DNA of 47,981 nt from Stenocarpella maydis (taxonomy: Eukaryota > Ascomycota > Sordariomycetes > Diaporthales > Diaporthaceae), in the NCBI GenBank assembly GCA_002270565.1, contig NQMI01000188.1, positions 1 through 47,981 on the forward strand, given 5' to 3'. A model generated the notes under the pieces. That model saw nothing but the letters and a program-made list of their open reading frames with translations. It was not told the origin of the DNA and did no database searches. Both the position numbers and the translations under genes were made by a program. Numbering within the stretch: the stretch's first letter is position 1; each line of letters begins with the position of its first letter. Positions 8,374 through 19,675 of the stretch are shown in pieces.

Positions 8374-11300
8374 TTTGACGCGGAATCAAGAGGTCTGTGT
8401 GTGTGCTAAAAGCCGGGTTTATTGTGTGGTGTTGTGGTGTGAGTGTTTCCCCCCTATGGACCGTCAAAATCCACAGTCGCAAAGCAGATAGTGAGGCCGT
8501 ATATCGGGCTTTCGCTCTGAGACCCTGACAGAGACACAGGTTAGCACCAAGAATTCGAAGCAAGCGTCGCACTCGCCCCAGCACCAGAAGGGGAGGGAAA
8601 CTGTGACTGAGGAACAGCCCGAGGGCGGAATTGGGCCTGCGAAGTCGCGAGGTGCCAATTCGCGCCCCAGAGGTCCCGAGTGCGCCCAGAGGCGGCGGAG
8701 GGGGCGAGGGGCATGAGGCGTCAAGCACAAAGGTATGCGACGTGCGACACAGGCTGTGAGTAGGAAACGGGGAGCTCACAATTCGAGTCAAGACAAGATG
8801 GCGCAGCCTGAGGAGACTGTGGCAGGATCGTGGTAGACGAGGTGAGTGCCTCTGTTCCTTGAGTCTTGACGATGGGGTTGTTTTGCTCGGGATGGCAGGT
8901 GAGAAGTGCCTGTTCAAAAAATTCGAGGGTGAAGACCGGACCAGGCTATTGAGCTGGATTGGACGAGAGTGGGCGTGGGCTGCGGTATGGGCGTGGAGAG
9001 GGAGGACCTGGTCGGGGAGCTCCAAAAGTTGATTCACCCTCACCTCACCACGCATGGGTCTACTCGGCAGGGTTCACTGCTGAGGGCCAAAGGGCGGGGA
9101 CTTGGAGGGGGAATTGAATTGCTGAGTGGCATGCATGCAGGGGCCCCTCTCACACCAGGCACCCAGCTTGAGCAGGGACGTCAAGAGGTACAAGAGCCCA
9201 CCCGGGGCAAAAAGCTTTGGGGAGGTCCCAATCGGTGGGCGGTCTAAGTGGCCGAGTACCGGTACATTGGGCGAAGTCGCCTAGCACATCCGAGCTGCAC
9301 GCCTGGCTGCCACGGACCTGGGGCAGAGAAAATCAGGGGTTCGGACTGCGAAAAAAGGGCAGAGAGACAACGCAGCCAACCCAATACCCCGAAAAGACAC
9401 CACCACTGGGCAGCCACGCAGCAATCCTCGCAGCCTCTCGAGCTCCTACCGTTCCGGCCGTCTAATCCTTTCTTGCTTAACTTCCAAGGTTGTCACGAGA
9501 GCAAGTGCCTCGAAGCCCGTTTGCCTGTTGGTTAGTAGCATGCCCAGAGCAAGCACAATCAATGTGTGTGGCCTGCAGTTAGCCGTGTGGCAAGGATGCG
9601 AAGGGGGAGAAAAAAGACCACCCTTTCGGCACCCGAGTCATTCTACTGCCAGTTCAGACATTCCCGACACCAACACCACCATCTATCCCACCTTGACACC
9701 TATGCACTGCTGTTGTTCCCAGGCAGACCCCCCAGGCCACACAGGCGGTGCGGTGCTCGGTCAACTCTAACATGTAGAGTCAAGCAGGACAAAGAGAGAC
9801 TGGCCTCTCATCATCACTGTCCAAGACTTCGCTTCGGCTTCTTTCTCTGAGTCAGCCTACCGAGCAGCCATGGCTGCCCGCCATTATTCTCGGCACAAGG
9901 CCACAAGAACATGCAGGCGGCTCAAGTGTTCCACCAGATGTCCGTCGGCCATCGGAACCATGGCTGGGGAGAATCCGAATCCCTGTGCCGGCTGGGCTGA
10001 GTGATGATTGTGGGATGACTCCCACGAGTACATTGCCAGGACTGCTTCAGTGCATGCATTTCTCTGCGGCATCCTGCAGTGCTCTTGCTCTGTAGAACCT
10101 TCTACCTGTTATTGAGGCACGGGGGCCTGCAAAGGACAATCAATCTCATACCAGTCAGCGTCTTTCCTTGTTACCTACAGCTGGAATACTACCCATCTCG
10201 AGGCTTGGTTTACAAAACATCATTTGGTTGTTTTGCTCAGGGAAACCTTTCACGAGCACCGGCTGACTGTGCAAAGCCCGGCTACTCGGTGTCCGTGCTT
10301 CTTGCCCATGCCCATGCCCGTGCCCGTGCCCGTGTGCCCAACCAACCGACCGATCGGACTGTTGTTGTTCCTGTTGCTGCTGCTGCTGACTGTCTGTCTG
10401 TTTCGGCTTTCGTCCTGTCGTTCGACGTTGATACTGCTATTGTCGCTGCTAGTGCTAGTGCCGTGGACTCTCTGGCTGTTCGTTGCCCTTATAATACGGG
10501 GAGTCGGTTAGGTCGCGCAATGTACCGATCTCGTTCATACGAGATCCTCCATACGAGGGCATCGAGTGTTGCTGCACGTTCTCGATGTTGGGCTATACCA
10601 TTTTGATGACGATCCCCCTGAACAAGTTGGCAGCCCTAGCGTGACTGGTAGCGACCTAATAAAGGTTCAAATTTAGCTGCGACGGTGGACATGGAGGCTT
10701 GCAGGCATGCAAGCTATGCTCTAGCATGCCAGTTGGGCTTATTAGTACATACCATACCATACCATACAGCTTTGATGTTGGATGCTGGATTCCCGAGGCA
10801 GAAAGAATAGCCCCCAGGGTGAAATCATTGGATCAATGAATAATCAACAAATATATTCATTGATCGCATGAACAAGTGTTGATGCAGTTAGTCATGGCAG
10901 TTTGTGAATACAAGGGATTGATGGTGATGGGATGAGGGGTCATTCCCACCCACATTGACCTTCTCTCGGGTCTGGGATGGCGTCGGTGGGAGTCGCAGTC
11001 ATTGGAATTCCGCAGCTCGGGGATGCGCCTGTGCTGCCCGGTCGTGCTGCAGGGACCCAAGGTACCAGTACAAGGCGCACCGGCTGGACCCACTGGCTCG
11101 GGCTGGGATCTGAGCTGATTCGGAGGTACCTACCCTTGTCCCCTCATCGTGTTTTTTTATTCAACAAGAACTGAGCCAACAGACCAGGAACTTCCCCAAC
11201 TTTTTCGAGGTCACCGGCTGGGCCTGTCACAGGAGTAGCTATCTCACTCAGAAAGAGAAGGGCAAAAGGAGAAGGAAAGTGAGAAGGGAACGAAAGGGCC

Positions 11301-12152
11301 AAAGCAGACGAGCCAGGGGATTCCGGCGAATAAACAACAACAGCAGCATCATCTTTTAGGACACACCATCTAGGCGGCATCGGCCATCCTCCAACGGACC
11401 CGAGTACACCAAGACACCAGTTGACCCCAGTAAGCAAGCACCATCGGTATCCGTCACTGCTGCTGCCGCTGCCGCCGCCGACCCTCGCCCACTGCACCGA
11501 CTGCACTCGTCGCATCCATCTTTCTTCCTCTGCCCTGTCAATCCCACCCACCACCACCTCCCCCCACCGCCCTCTTACGTCCCATCCCATCCCACCAGAC
11601 CACGCTTCAGCTCTACACCCGACAGGTACTTCCTCCCTTTGACCCCTGCCTGCCCGCCCGCCTGCTCTCCCAGTCGCTCATCTTGCCTCTGGAGCAAAGC
11701 ACCACGACAAAAAAAACTCCCCCCTCTCAATTCGCGTACCCACTCCTGGCCATTGAGTCTTCTTTCCTGACCTCGCCTCCAGCCTCAGTGAACTCGAAAC
11801 ACTTCATAGCTCTAGGACTGCTAGACGTGAAGAATTGAGACAGGTATGTCACCTGGTTCCGTTGCGTCTCTGGTTGCGCTGCGCAAGCTGTGCGTGGCTC
11901 TGTGACGGTGGCTCGCGCATTTACGATTGGTCGGCTTGGGGAGGCCATTCTTGGATTCATCGAATATGCTGCGTCGCAAAAAGATGTCCAGACATCTGGG
12001 AGAGGACGTTGTTGCCGCCGTCAAGGTGGTCCGAGAGGCGTGTGACCGGATGCAAGAACAAGAATGAATGTCCTGCTAACGTTGTGTCCCCCCATCAGGC
12101 CTCACCGTCAAGTTGTTCCAAAAGCCAGCCCTCCAGATACCCAGGACGAACC
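8374..12152. promoter_or_regulatory. Shared divergent control region of acl2 and acl1
   Basis: These 3.8 kb between the two start codons contain no gene I can support; the ORFs at 9217-9850 and 10079-10606 look like chance frames. On the acl2 side, donor GTGAGC at 8779 and acceptor GTGCTAAC...CTGTCAG ending at 8525 suggest a 255-nt 5'-UTR intron. On the acl1 side, GTATGT at 11844 and TGCTAAC...CCATCAG ending at 12098 suggest another, also 255 nt. A pyrimidine-rich tract (about 11500-11760) precedes the acl1 leader, as is common in strongly expressed fungal genes. A short ATACC tandem lies at about 10750-10765. The head-to-head layout would allow co-regulation of a 1:1 complex, which is inference. 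Confidence 0.5.
11844..12098 (+). other. Probable 5'-UTR intron of acl1
   Basis: Donor GTATGT follows CAG, branch-like TGCTAAC is at about 12073-12079, and a C-rich run leads into CCATCAG. It would remove several upstream ATGs from the leader. Seen as splice signals only; no transcript evidence. Confidence 0.55.
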
Positions 12153-14192
12153 ATGTCTACGGCCACTGTGAACGGCACGACAGGAAAGGGCCTGTCTGCC
12201 AACGACAACATCACCCGTTTTGCCGCTCCCAGCAGGGCCCTCAGCCCCCTCCCCAGCCATGCCCTGTTCAACGACAAGACGCGATGCTTCGTTTACGGCA
12301 TGCAGCCCCGTGCCGTCCAGGGCATGCTGGACTTCGACTTCATCTGCAAGCGATCCACACCCTCCGTCGCCGGCATCATCTACACCTTCGGCGGCCAGTT
12401 CGTGAGCAAGATGTACTGGGGCACCAGCGAGACCCTCCTGCCCGTCTACCAGGAGGTTGAGAAGGCTGTCGCCAAGCACCCCGACGTCGACACCGTCGTC
12501 AACTTCGCCTCCTCCCGAAGTGTCTACAGCTCCACCATGGAGCTGATGCAGCACCCTCAGATCAAGACCATCGCCATCATTGCTGAGGGTGTGCCAGAGC
12601 GAGTGAGTTAAATCAAAGATCCCACAATGCCGTGACGCTGGCGCTGACTCTCTCCGTAGCGTGCTCGCGAGATCGCCCACGTCGCCCAGCAGAGGGGCGT
12701 GACCATCATTGGTCCAGCTACCGTCGGTGGCATCAAGCCTGGCTGCTTCAAGATCGGCAACACTGGTGGCATGATGGACAACATCGTCGCCTCCAAGCTG
12801 TACCGCAAGGGCTCCGTTGGCTACGTCTCCAAGTCTGGAGGTATGTCCAACGAGCTCAACAACATCATCTCCAACAACACGGATGGCGTCTACGAGGGCG
12901 TGGCCATTGGCGGCGACAGGTACCCCGGAACTACCTTCATCGACCACCTGCTCAGGTACCAGGCCGACCCCGAGTGCAAGATCCTGGTGCTCCTTGGTGA
13001 GGTTGGTGGTGTTGAGGAGTACAAGGTGGTCGAGGCCGTCAAGAAGGGCATCATCACCAAACCAATCGTCGCCTGGGCCATTGGCACTTGCGCGAGCATG
13101 TTCAAGACTGAGGTCCAGTTCGGACACGCCGGTTCCTTCGCCAACTCCCAGCTCGAGACCGCCGCCATGAAGAACAAGAAGATGGCCGAGGCTGGCTTCC
13201 ACGTCCCCCCAACCTTCGAGGCCATGCCCGAGGTCCTGAAGAAGGTCTACGACGACCTGGTTGCCAACGGCACCATCGTCCCCCAGCCTGAGCCCGCCGT
13301 GCCCAAGATCCCCATGGACTACTCGTGGGCACAGGAGCTCGGCCTCATCCGAAAGCCTGCTGCTTTCATCTCCACCATCTCCGACGACCGTGGCCAGGAG
13401 CTCCTGTACGCCGGCATGCCCATCTCGGACGTGTTCAAGGAGGATATTGGTATCGGCGGTGTCATGTCCCTCCTGTGGTTCCGACGCCGCCTGCCTGACT
13501 ACGCCTCCAAGTTCCTGGAGATGGTCCTCATGCTCACCGCTGACCACGGCCCTGCCGTGTCCGGTGCCATGAACACCATCATTACCACCCGTGCCGGCAA
13601 GGACCTGATCAGCGCCCTGGTCAGCGGTCTGCTCACCATTGGTTCCCGGTTCGGTGGTGCGCTGGACGGTGCCGCCGAAGAGTTCACCAAGGCCTTCGAC
13701 AAGGGCCTCAGCCCCCGTGACTTTGTCGACTCGATGCGCAAGGCCAACAAGCTCATCCCGGGTATTGGCCACCGTATCAAGTCGCGCAACAACCCTGACT
13801 TGCGTGTCGAGCTGGTCAAGGAGTTCGTCAAGTCTAGGTTCCCCAGCACCAAGCTGCTCGACTACGCCCTGGCCGTCGAGACCGTCACCACGTCCAAGAA
13901 GGACAACCTGATCCTGAACGTCGACGGCTGCATCGCTGTCTGCTTCGTGGATCTGCTCCGCAACTGCGGTGCTTTCAGCAGCGAGGAGGCCGAGGACTAC
14001 CTGTCCATGGGTGTCCTGAACGGTCTGTTCGTGCTCGGCCGTTCCATCGGTCTGATTGCCCACTTCCTGGACCAGAAGAGGCTGCGCACCGGTCTGTACC
14101 GTCACCCATGGGACGACATCACCTACCTGCTGCCCAGCCTCGCTCAGCAGGGCCGTCCGGGCGGCGAGGGTCGTGTCGAGGTGCAGGTGTAA
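12153..14192 (+). CDS. acl1: ATP citrate lyase subunit 1 (CoA-ligase / citrate-synthase-like subunit)
   Basis: Larger subunit of the cytosolic acetyl-CoA-forming citrate lyase, matching the C-terminal half of animal ACLY. Exons 12153-12602 and 12660-14192 give 660 residues. The 57-nt intron (GTGAGT..CCGTAG) joins PER to RARE. The N-terminal half is a succinyl-CoA-synthetase-like domain: [38 protein letters not shown], and the phospho-histidine loop [11 protein letters not shown] with H306. The C-terminal half is the citrate-synthase-like module with [15 protein letters not shown] and [16 protein letters not shown]. It ends GRVEVQV, as in other fungal Acl1. Start: this ATG gives the expected N-terminus and lies 54 nt after the acceptor of a likely 5'-UTR intron; upstream ATGs are inside that intron. 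Nothing is broken. Confidence 0.95.
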
Positions 14193-14905
14193 GAGAAGCT
14201 GGTAGAGGCAGGAGGCACATATCTAGAGCGGGAGCAATGATGGATGTTTCACCCTTTTTTTGAAACCTCGTGTAGTAATGATTAGCTCTGGGCCGGGTCT
14301 GATGCAGTTCCTAAACAATTAGAAGGCAAATGAAATTTAACGAAGACGTACGAGGTGCACGCGCTGCTGACTGACTGAAGGCTCATAACTGTTGGAGACC
14401 GCTGCGGCCAGTGACCTACTTCCAGTCTGCACCAAGAGAGGCGCACGGACCAAGACCGACCGACATGGGGGCCTGTGATTTTTTGGAGGGACTCGAAGGC
14501 GCGATCACCGAGTTACCAACCAGCACTACAACGCTCAACTCTGCAATCAATTTGCCTACTTGTCGGCGTTCGAGAGTTTTCTTTTTCTTCCACTTACTCC
14601 GAACCCACCGATTCCCAGCCGTTGGAATTTCCAGGGGACGGGGCGCAAAGGTAGGGAGGGACATGGATCACCCACGCGTGAGGCGCTTATGAACCATCCG
14701 GAAGCTCACACGGTCTTTTGTTTCCTGCCCAGGCAGATAGGTCTGTGCCTTACCTGTTTACAGCACGAGACGACGGTTGGAAGAGCCACTCGAAGAATCG
14801 TCCGGGATCTCGCCGGTACCAATACGCGAATACACCTTCCAAACAAGCCATCTGCCTACCCTTAAACATCCACACACCTAGCCACCGACCCAAACCAGCC
14901 CAAAA
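14193..14905. other. Spacer between acl1 and the uL30m gene
   Basis: Contains the acl1 3' UTR and the upstream region of the ribosomal protein gene. Short frames at 14411-14692 and 14560-14865 have no recognisable motif. No RNA gene seen. Confidence 0.5.
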
Positions 14906-15328
14906 ATGTCCGCCCCAGCAACAAGAACAGCAGTCGCCGCCGCCGCCGCCGCAGCAGCAGCAGCAAAAAGCAGGCGAGCGGCGGCGGCAGCCGCAGCAGG
15001 AGCATCATCACAAGTCACCACCACCACCGCCAGCACAACACCCGCAGCCCCGACCTCGTACTTTCGCATAACCCTCCACCGCTCCGCCATCGGCCTCCCC
15101 GAGCGGACGCGCGGTGTTCTCGCCGCCCTGGGCCTGCGCCGCCGCTGCCAGACCGTCTTCCACCCCGCGGAGCCGCAGTTCGCCGGCATGATCATGAAGG
15201 TCAAGGAGCTGGTGCGCGTCGAGGAGGTTGCGGGGAGGCTGAGCGCCGCGGAGCTGCGCGCCGAGAGGACGCCCGCCCCTGGGTTCTGGGTTGAGAGGAG
15301 GGCTGGGGTCGCGCCAGGGCAGTCGTAA
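14906..15328 (+). CDS. mrpl33: Mitochondrial large-subunit ribosomal protein uL30m
   Basis: Single-exon gene of 140 residues. Residues 51-108 are the uL30 (bacterial L30, yeast Mrpl33) fold: [19 protein letters not shown], then [16 protein letters not shown] and a helix ending [15 protein letters not shown]. The tail [12 protein letters not shown] is also typical of fungal uL30m. The first 50 residues are an Ala/Ser/Thr-rich leader with Arg residues, consistent with mitochondrial import; it includes two long alanine runs encoded by a GCC/GCA microsatellite (about 14935-14968). It would act in the mitoribosome. The start follows CCAAAA and is the only one giving this leader. Confidence 0.9.
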   Translation: MSAPATRTAVAAAAAAAAAAKSRRAAAAAAAGASSQVTTTTASTTPAAPTSYFRITLHRSAIGLPERTRGVLAALGLRRRCQTVFHPAEPQFAGMIMKVKELVRVEEVAGRLSAAELRAERTPAPGFWVERRAGVAPGQS

Positions 15329-17052
15329 GAGAGGAGTGACGAGCCAGGTGTGGTGCGAGGCTTTTTTTTTTGGGGGGGGGGGGAGACTGAAGGGTTAGTA
15401 GGGACTTGAGGTGGGACGGAGCCAACGCGTGAAAGGCACCCTCGGAAATTCTGGGTGGCAATGGATATGGTGCACTGGAGTGATCTGTGTAAGCCCTGAG
15501 GTCCATGACAACAACATGGCTGAGGACTTCTTGCGCCCCGGTGTATGATGGCAAGAAGACTGCAGAGCCAGAGCCAGAGCCCACGATCCATCTCGTGGGC
15601 CGTTGTTCGCGAGGGGTCTCGCGGCCACGGGCGCGCAAAGCACACACATCTTCAGGGTCAAGGGCACCCTGCCTACTCCTGGGGCCTAAGGAGGAAGTGG
15701 GGAGACGGTTCCTCTGTGCCTGTTTAGAAAGCAAGACGGCAAGAACAAACGTACAATCAAAAAGCATCCAACAATCACCAGCTGCGAGTAAGGAACGCAA
15801 AGACATTTGTACCGATCTCCCTTTTTGATTCATTAATGTACACAAATACTGCATGAGTCCAGGGCCGTGAATGTTACTACGCAACCGTGTGTGCCTCGTC
15901 AGGAAAACCAACCAGAGGCGGCAGTTATCAAAGACCCGGAACTAAAGAGCCTCCCCTCCTTTCTCTCCCCTCTTTTCGTCAAATAAATAAAAATTGCCTG
16001 CGAATCAAGCCTCAAACCGGTCCACTGTCAGAAAAAAGACGCCCCGCCAAACAATAATTAAGAGGCGGGCAGAGACCTAGAGGCGCAGGGTTGCTCTCCA
16101 TTGAACAACAAAAAAATTACCCTCCCTGGCTCTCACTTCCCTCATCAAATACCGTCCCGAAGTCGCGGTGGTCACTGTGACAAATGCCTTGACAGCTTGG
16201 AAAGGCGGGGGTAGTGACAGAGCCACACAAGAAAAGGGAAAACGGAAAAAGACCATCTGTCGAGCATGGGAAGAATACCAAGGTTCTCCTCTTGTATGTT
16301 CCCTTGAGTGACTGGGTTCAAAGCCGTCAAGTGATCGGACTTGCCTCGCCGCATCAGAGGCAAATCAGTAGCTTCAGAAAGTCGCAAATCCACAACCTCA
16401 TTCTTTTTGTTGTGATTGGACAGTTTTCAAGGAATGCCTGACCAGCCACCGTAGTTGTGACCAAAGGTTCTGTAGAAGAATCAAGATTCGGGAGACATCG
16501 CCTCATGTAATTAGTTGCAAGGGCAATTTTAGTCTGTTCCTCCTCTTGTGGCATTTTCAATGCAGGTCTTGTGCGTGAATGACAGGATCGCAGTCGTAGG
16601 AATGGATGGCAAAGACGAGTCGATATTGTTGCCCAGCTGACTGGGCATCAAGTGTACATATCTGATACAGCTTTTCTTCGGTTGTGTCATGGTTGCGAGT
16701 CCCTCGTTGTAGAGGTGTTCATGGTCTGTGTGATCCACTGTTCGGTATTGACAGCGCGACCTGCCTAGCAATGTGCTATCCGATAGGTCTGCTCGTGTTG
16801 CTGTAATCCAAGTGGTCCAGGCTGGGAAAAAGAAAAGAAGGCTTGATGTAGTTGTCATCAGGCTGTGATGGTCGCAGTGCCTCCGCGGGTGTAGGGCTTG
16901 GTTGATCATCGCTTAGAGCCCATGATTGAGAACTTGCTAGGTCGACGCTTCTTGGATGGGCTCGCCTCAGAGTGCGATCCGCCGCCCCTCTTGGCTCCTC
17001 GCGAGGGGCCGGGTTCGTCGGGCTCGTAACCAGTGAGGTGCTTGGGCTTCTC
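15329..17052. other. Tail-to-tail spacer between uL30m gene and eaf3
   Basis: 1.7 kb with no supported gene. Directly after uL30m is a T-run followed by a G-run (about 15362-15383). Frames at 15505-15911 and 16172-16909 lack motifs and are probably chance. The part from about 16900 to 17052 is the eaf3 3' UTR on the minus strand. Confidence 0.5.
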
Positions 17053-19675
17053 CTAGGAGCTCTTGGCTTTCTCCTGGTATTCCTGGCCCGGAACCTCGTA
17101 CTCGCGGACAAAGTACTTTTGGCCGTTCTTGCTGAGCCAGTTGGTGAATTTTGTCAGCTCTTCGCGAAGGCGGCTGACAGATTGCTGATCCATGTTGGTC
17201 TGGGCAAGCAGCTCCGGCAGCGAGACTGACGAAGAGATTAGTCCCGCTAGTCTCAAGCTTGACAGGTATCACAGAATCAAAACCTACCAAGCAGTCGGCA
17301 AAGATGCTCGCCTCCGTAGACATTACTCGGGCCTTTGTCTTGGTCGTTCTCCCACTCTGGAAGCATCTCGGAGTACTGCAATCGCTCGAAGCTGGAACCA
17401 GGATTAGCTGGGTCGGCCATGTGTAGCGGGTCGTCATGAGACTGGGGTCTTACCGATAGAGGAGGATCCGGCCAAGGGCCCGATCGAAGTACTCGCGTAG
17501 TCCGGCAATCGTCTCTTTGAGAATATCGGCCTGAGCGGAGTCTGCCTCTCGCTTCGGCATCTCATCTTCAAGGTAGTCCTTCAGGATGTTGACCACTGGT
17601 TGCTCATGGGGCAGTGGCACGAGTTGCGAGTCCTTGGTGACATGCTCCCAGTCATCCACAAGAATTCCCTTCAAGACATCGGTCATGACAAGCTTAATGG
17701 ACGGTCGAGCGTGGAAGGATTCGTCCTGCGACTTCACGTTAAGATCAGGCCTATCAAATGACTCCAAGGACTTCTCCCAGTTCAGGAACGTGTTGCACAT
17801 CCACGTGGAGTCGTAGAAAAAAAAGTCCTCCCACGGCGATTTCGTCAGGGCATTTCCCTCGTGGTCAACCTCCCTCGAGATGATCGCTCGGAGTATCTGG
17901 GGGTTGCCACCAGGCTTGCGATGGTCGTCGGGGCCTTTCTTCGTCGCACGCTGCAACTTTGCAGGACGCGCTGCGGGCTCCTCGGACTCCTCTCGAGCTC
18001 GCTTGCCTTTTAACTGCAGCTTTGCAGTCTGAGCCTCCGCTTCCTCACTCAGTTGACGACTGCGACTACGCGTGACTCGACCAGAGTAGGAGGAGGTTGT
18101 ATTGATGGGCTGGATCTTTGCGTTCTTGCCAATCTTGGGTTGGCTGAATTGTTGCTTCTGCGAGGGCTGAGGCTTGAGTGCCCCGTTGTCCTCAGGAACC
18201 TCCTCGATAGATGGCAGTATGTCCAAAGGCTGGGCATGGGTAGCTCCGGCCGTACCGTTGGAGCCATCCATAGACTTCTTGGCCGGAGTAGCCTCCTTGA
18301 TGAGAATAATCTTCTTGGTGGGAGTAGCCTTCTTGGTAGGAGTGGCCTTCTCGGTAGGGGTGGCCGTCTCCTTGCGCGCTCGCTTCGTCGGGCGGTTCTC
18401 TTGCTCTGCGTCATCGTTGACAGGCTCCTTCCTCACCATGTCCTCACTGTCATCACGAGCCCGCTTGGTGGGTGCCTTTCTTCCACCCGGGACGTAGACG
18501 CAGGTGAACCCTCTTCTAGCGCAGGCCTCACATGGTGTTCCTCCGGTGCAACGGGTTTTGTGCGCTCGGCAAGGGTCACAGGCCTTGGCGGCCCTCGGAA
18601 GCTTGCTATATGCCGACTTGTCCCTGGCCATGCCGTTATTGACGTTGTTGGTAGATGCCGCCTTGGATGTAGCGGTCTTGGCGGGCACAGACTTGGTTGG
18701 CGCCGGCTTCTTGGTTGCCATAGCTTTGGGCGGCTGGGGGACCGCAGCTTTATCAGGCGCCGCCTTTTTGGCAACCGCCGTGTTCGTAAATGGTTCTGGC
18801 TTGTCTGCTGTGGGGTCTTGTTGAAGCACGCGATCGCGTGGAATATCGTTGCCGATGGGCTCGTCGCCGACTGACATGGCCTTCCGGTAGACATGGTTGT
18901 AGGCCTTGGTCATGGCAGCAGCATAGTAGCTGTCGGACACAACACCTCGTACTGGGCGGCTCATAAATGCGTTGCGGCTAATAGCCGCGCGCGAGTCGCG
19001 CATGAATAAGTTGAAAGGAGGCGCGCTGAGCTGTCTGCTTCTCACTGTGTCCTCCTCCGCGACAGGTGCGTCAGGCGCGTGGGGTGCGGGAACTGCGGTG
19101 GTGGCATCCTGTGTTCCAGCGGCATCGGCAGCCGAAGCCAAGGCATCAGCTGCGGCGATGGCCTCGGCGGCCTTGGCCTTCAGGCGAGTATTGCGATCGT
19201 GCTGGTGCGCGGGCATAATTGATCTGGCCTTCGCAGCAGCGCGTTTCTCTCTGCTGATGGCTGCCTTTTTCGCCCTCTCGGCTGTCACAATCTTGGTGAC
19301 AATGGGGTCTGGAACTTTATCAACCTCCTTAACCTCGCTCGGGCAATGCTCTCGCATGAAGTCCCGAAGCTCCTCGTTGAACGCCTCCCTGTCTTTTGGG
19401 GGGATGCCGGCAGTCAAGTCTGCCTCAGCCTCTGGCGACGACTCCTTTTGCGGTTTCGGGCGCTTGTAAGGCACAGGCCAAGGGTCCTGGTACTCTATGG
19501 CGTAGAAATTAGACACCGGACCCCCATCAGTGTCTGTGAAATAGTGGTCGTGGAAGGCCTTTTTCCAATCAGGGTTCGATTTGGAAAGGGAGGCAGGAGG
19601 GAGTCTCGAGAGGTTGTCGTAACGTAGAGAGGCTCTGTACCAATTTGCCTCTTTCTTGACGAACGCGGCGTCCAT
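17053..19675 (-). CDS. Zn(II)2Cys6 ORF nested in the eaf3 intron and continuous with its MRG exons
   Basis: From the ATG at 19675 one frame is open for 741 codons to 17450. Codons 1-650 lie inside eaf3 intron 1, and codon 651 (17725) is the first codon of the eaf3 MRG exon, in the same frame. With the two shared downstream exons the product would be 832 residues. The intronic part has an N-terminal region with FHDHYFTDTDGGPVSNFYAIE, a Lys/Ala-rich middle, a canonical Zn2Cys6 motif (C366, C369, C376, C382, C385, C392: C-x2-C-x6-C-x5-C-x2-C-x6-C), ATPTKK-type repeats at about 438-466, and PWEDFFFYDSTWMCNTFLNWE near 614-634. The leader before the ATG is C/T-rich, as in a promoter. It may be a fusion made from an internal promoter, or a gene captured in an intron. 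I do not recognise the N-terminal part. Existence as a protein is unproven. Confidence 0.6.

Noticed and set aside
10079..10606. 175-codon ORF between acl2 and acl1
   Set aside because: Runs through short repeats (HAHARARAR), has no motif and no splice or leader context.
10630..10690. Possible tRNA with GGTTCAAAT
   Set aside because: A-box-like and B-box-like parts are only about ten bases apart, leaving no room for an anticodon arm, and no acceptor stem pairs.
12108..14105. 665-codon open frame on the minus strand opposite acl1
   Set aside because: Shadow of the strongly codon-biased acl1; no motif, and the opposite strand is a certain gene.
15362..15383. T-run/G-run as a terminator
   Set aside because: Fungal polymerase II does not use such a signal; it is simple sequence in a 3' UTR or spacer.
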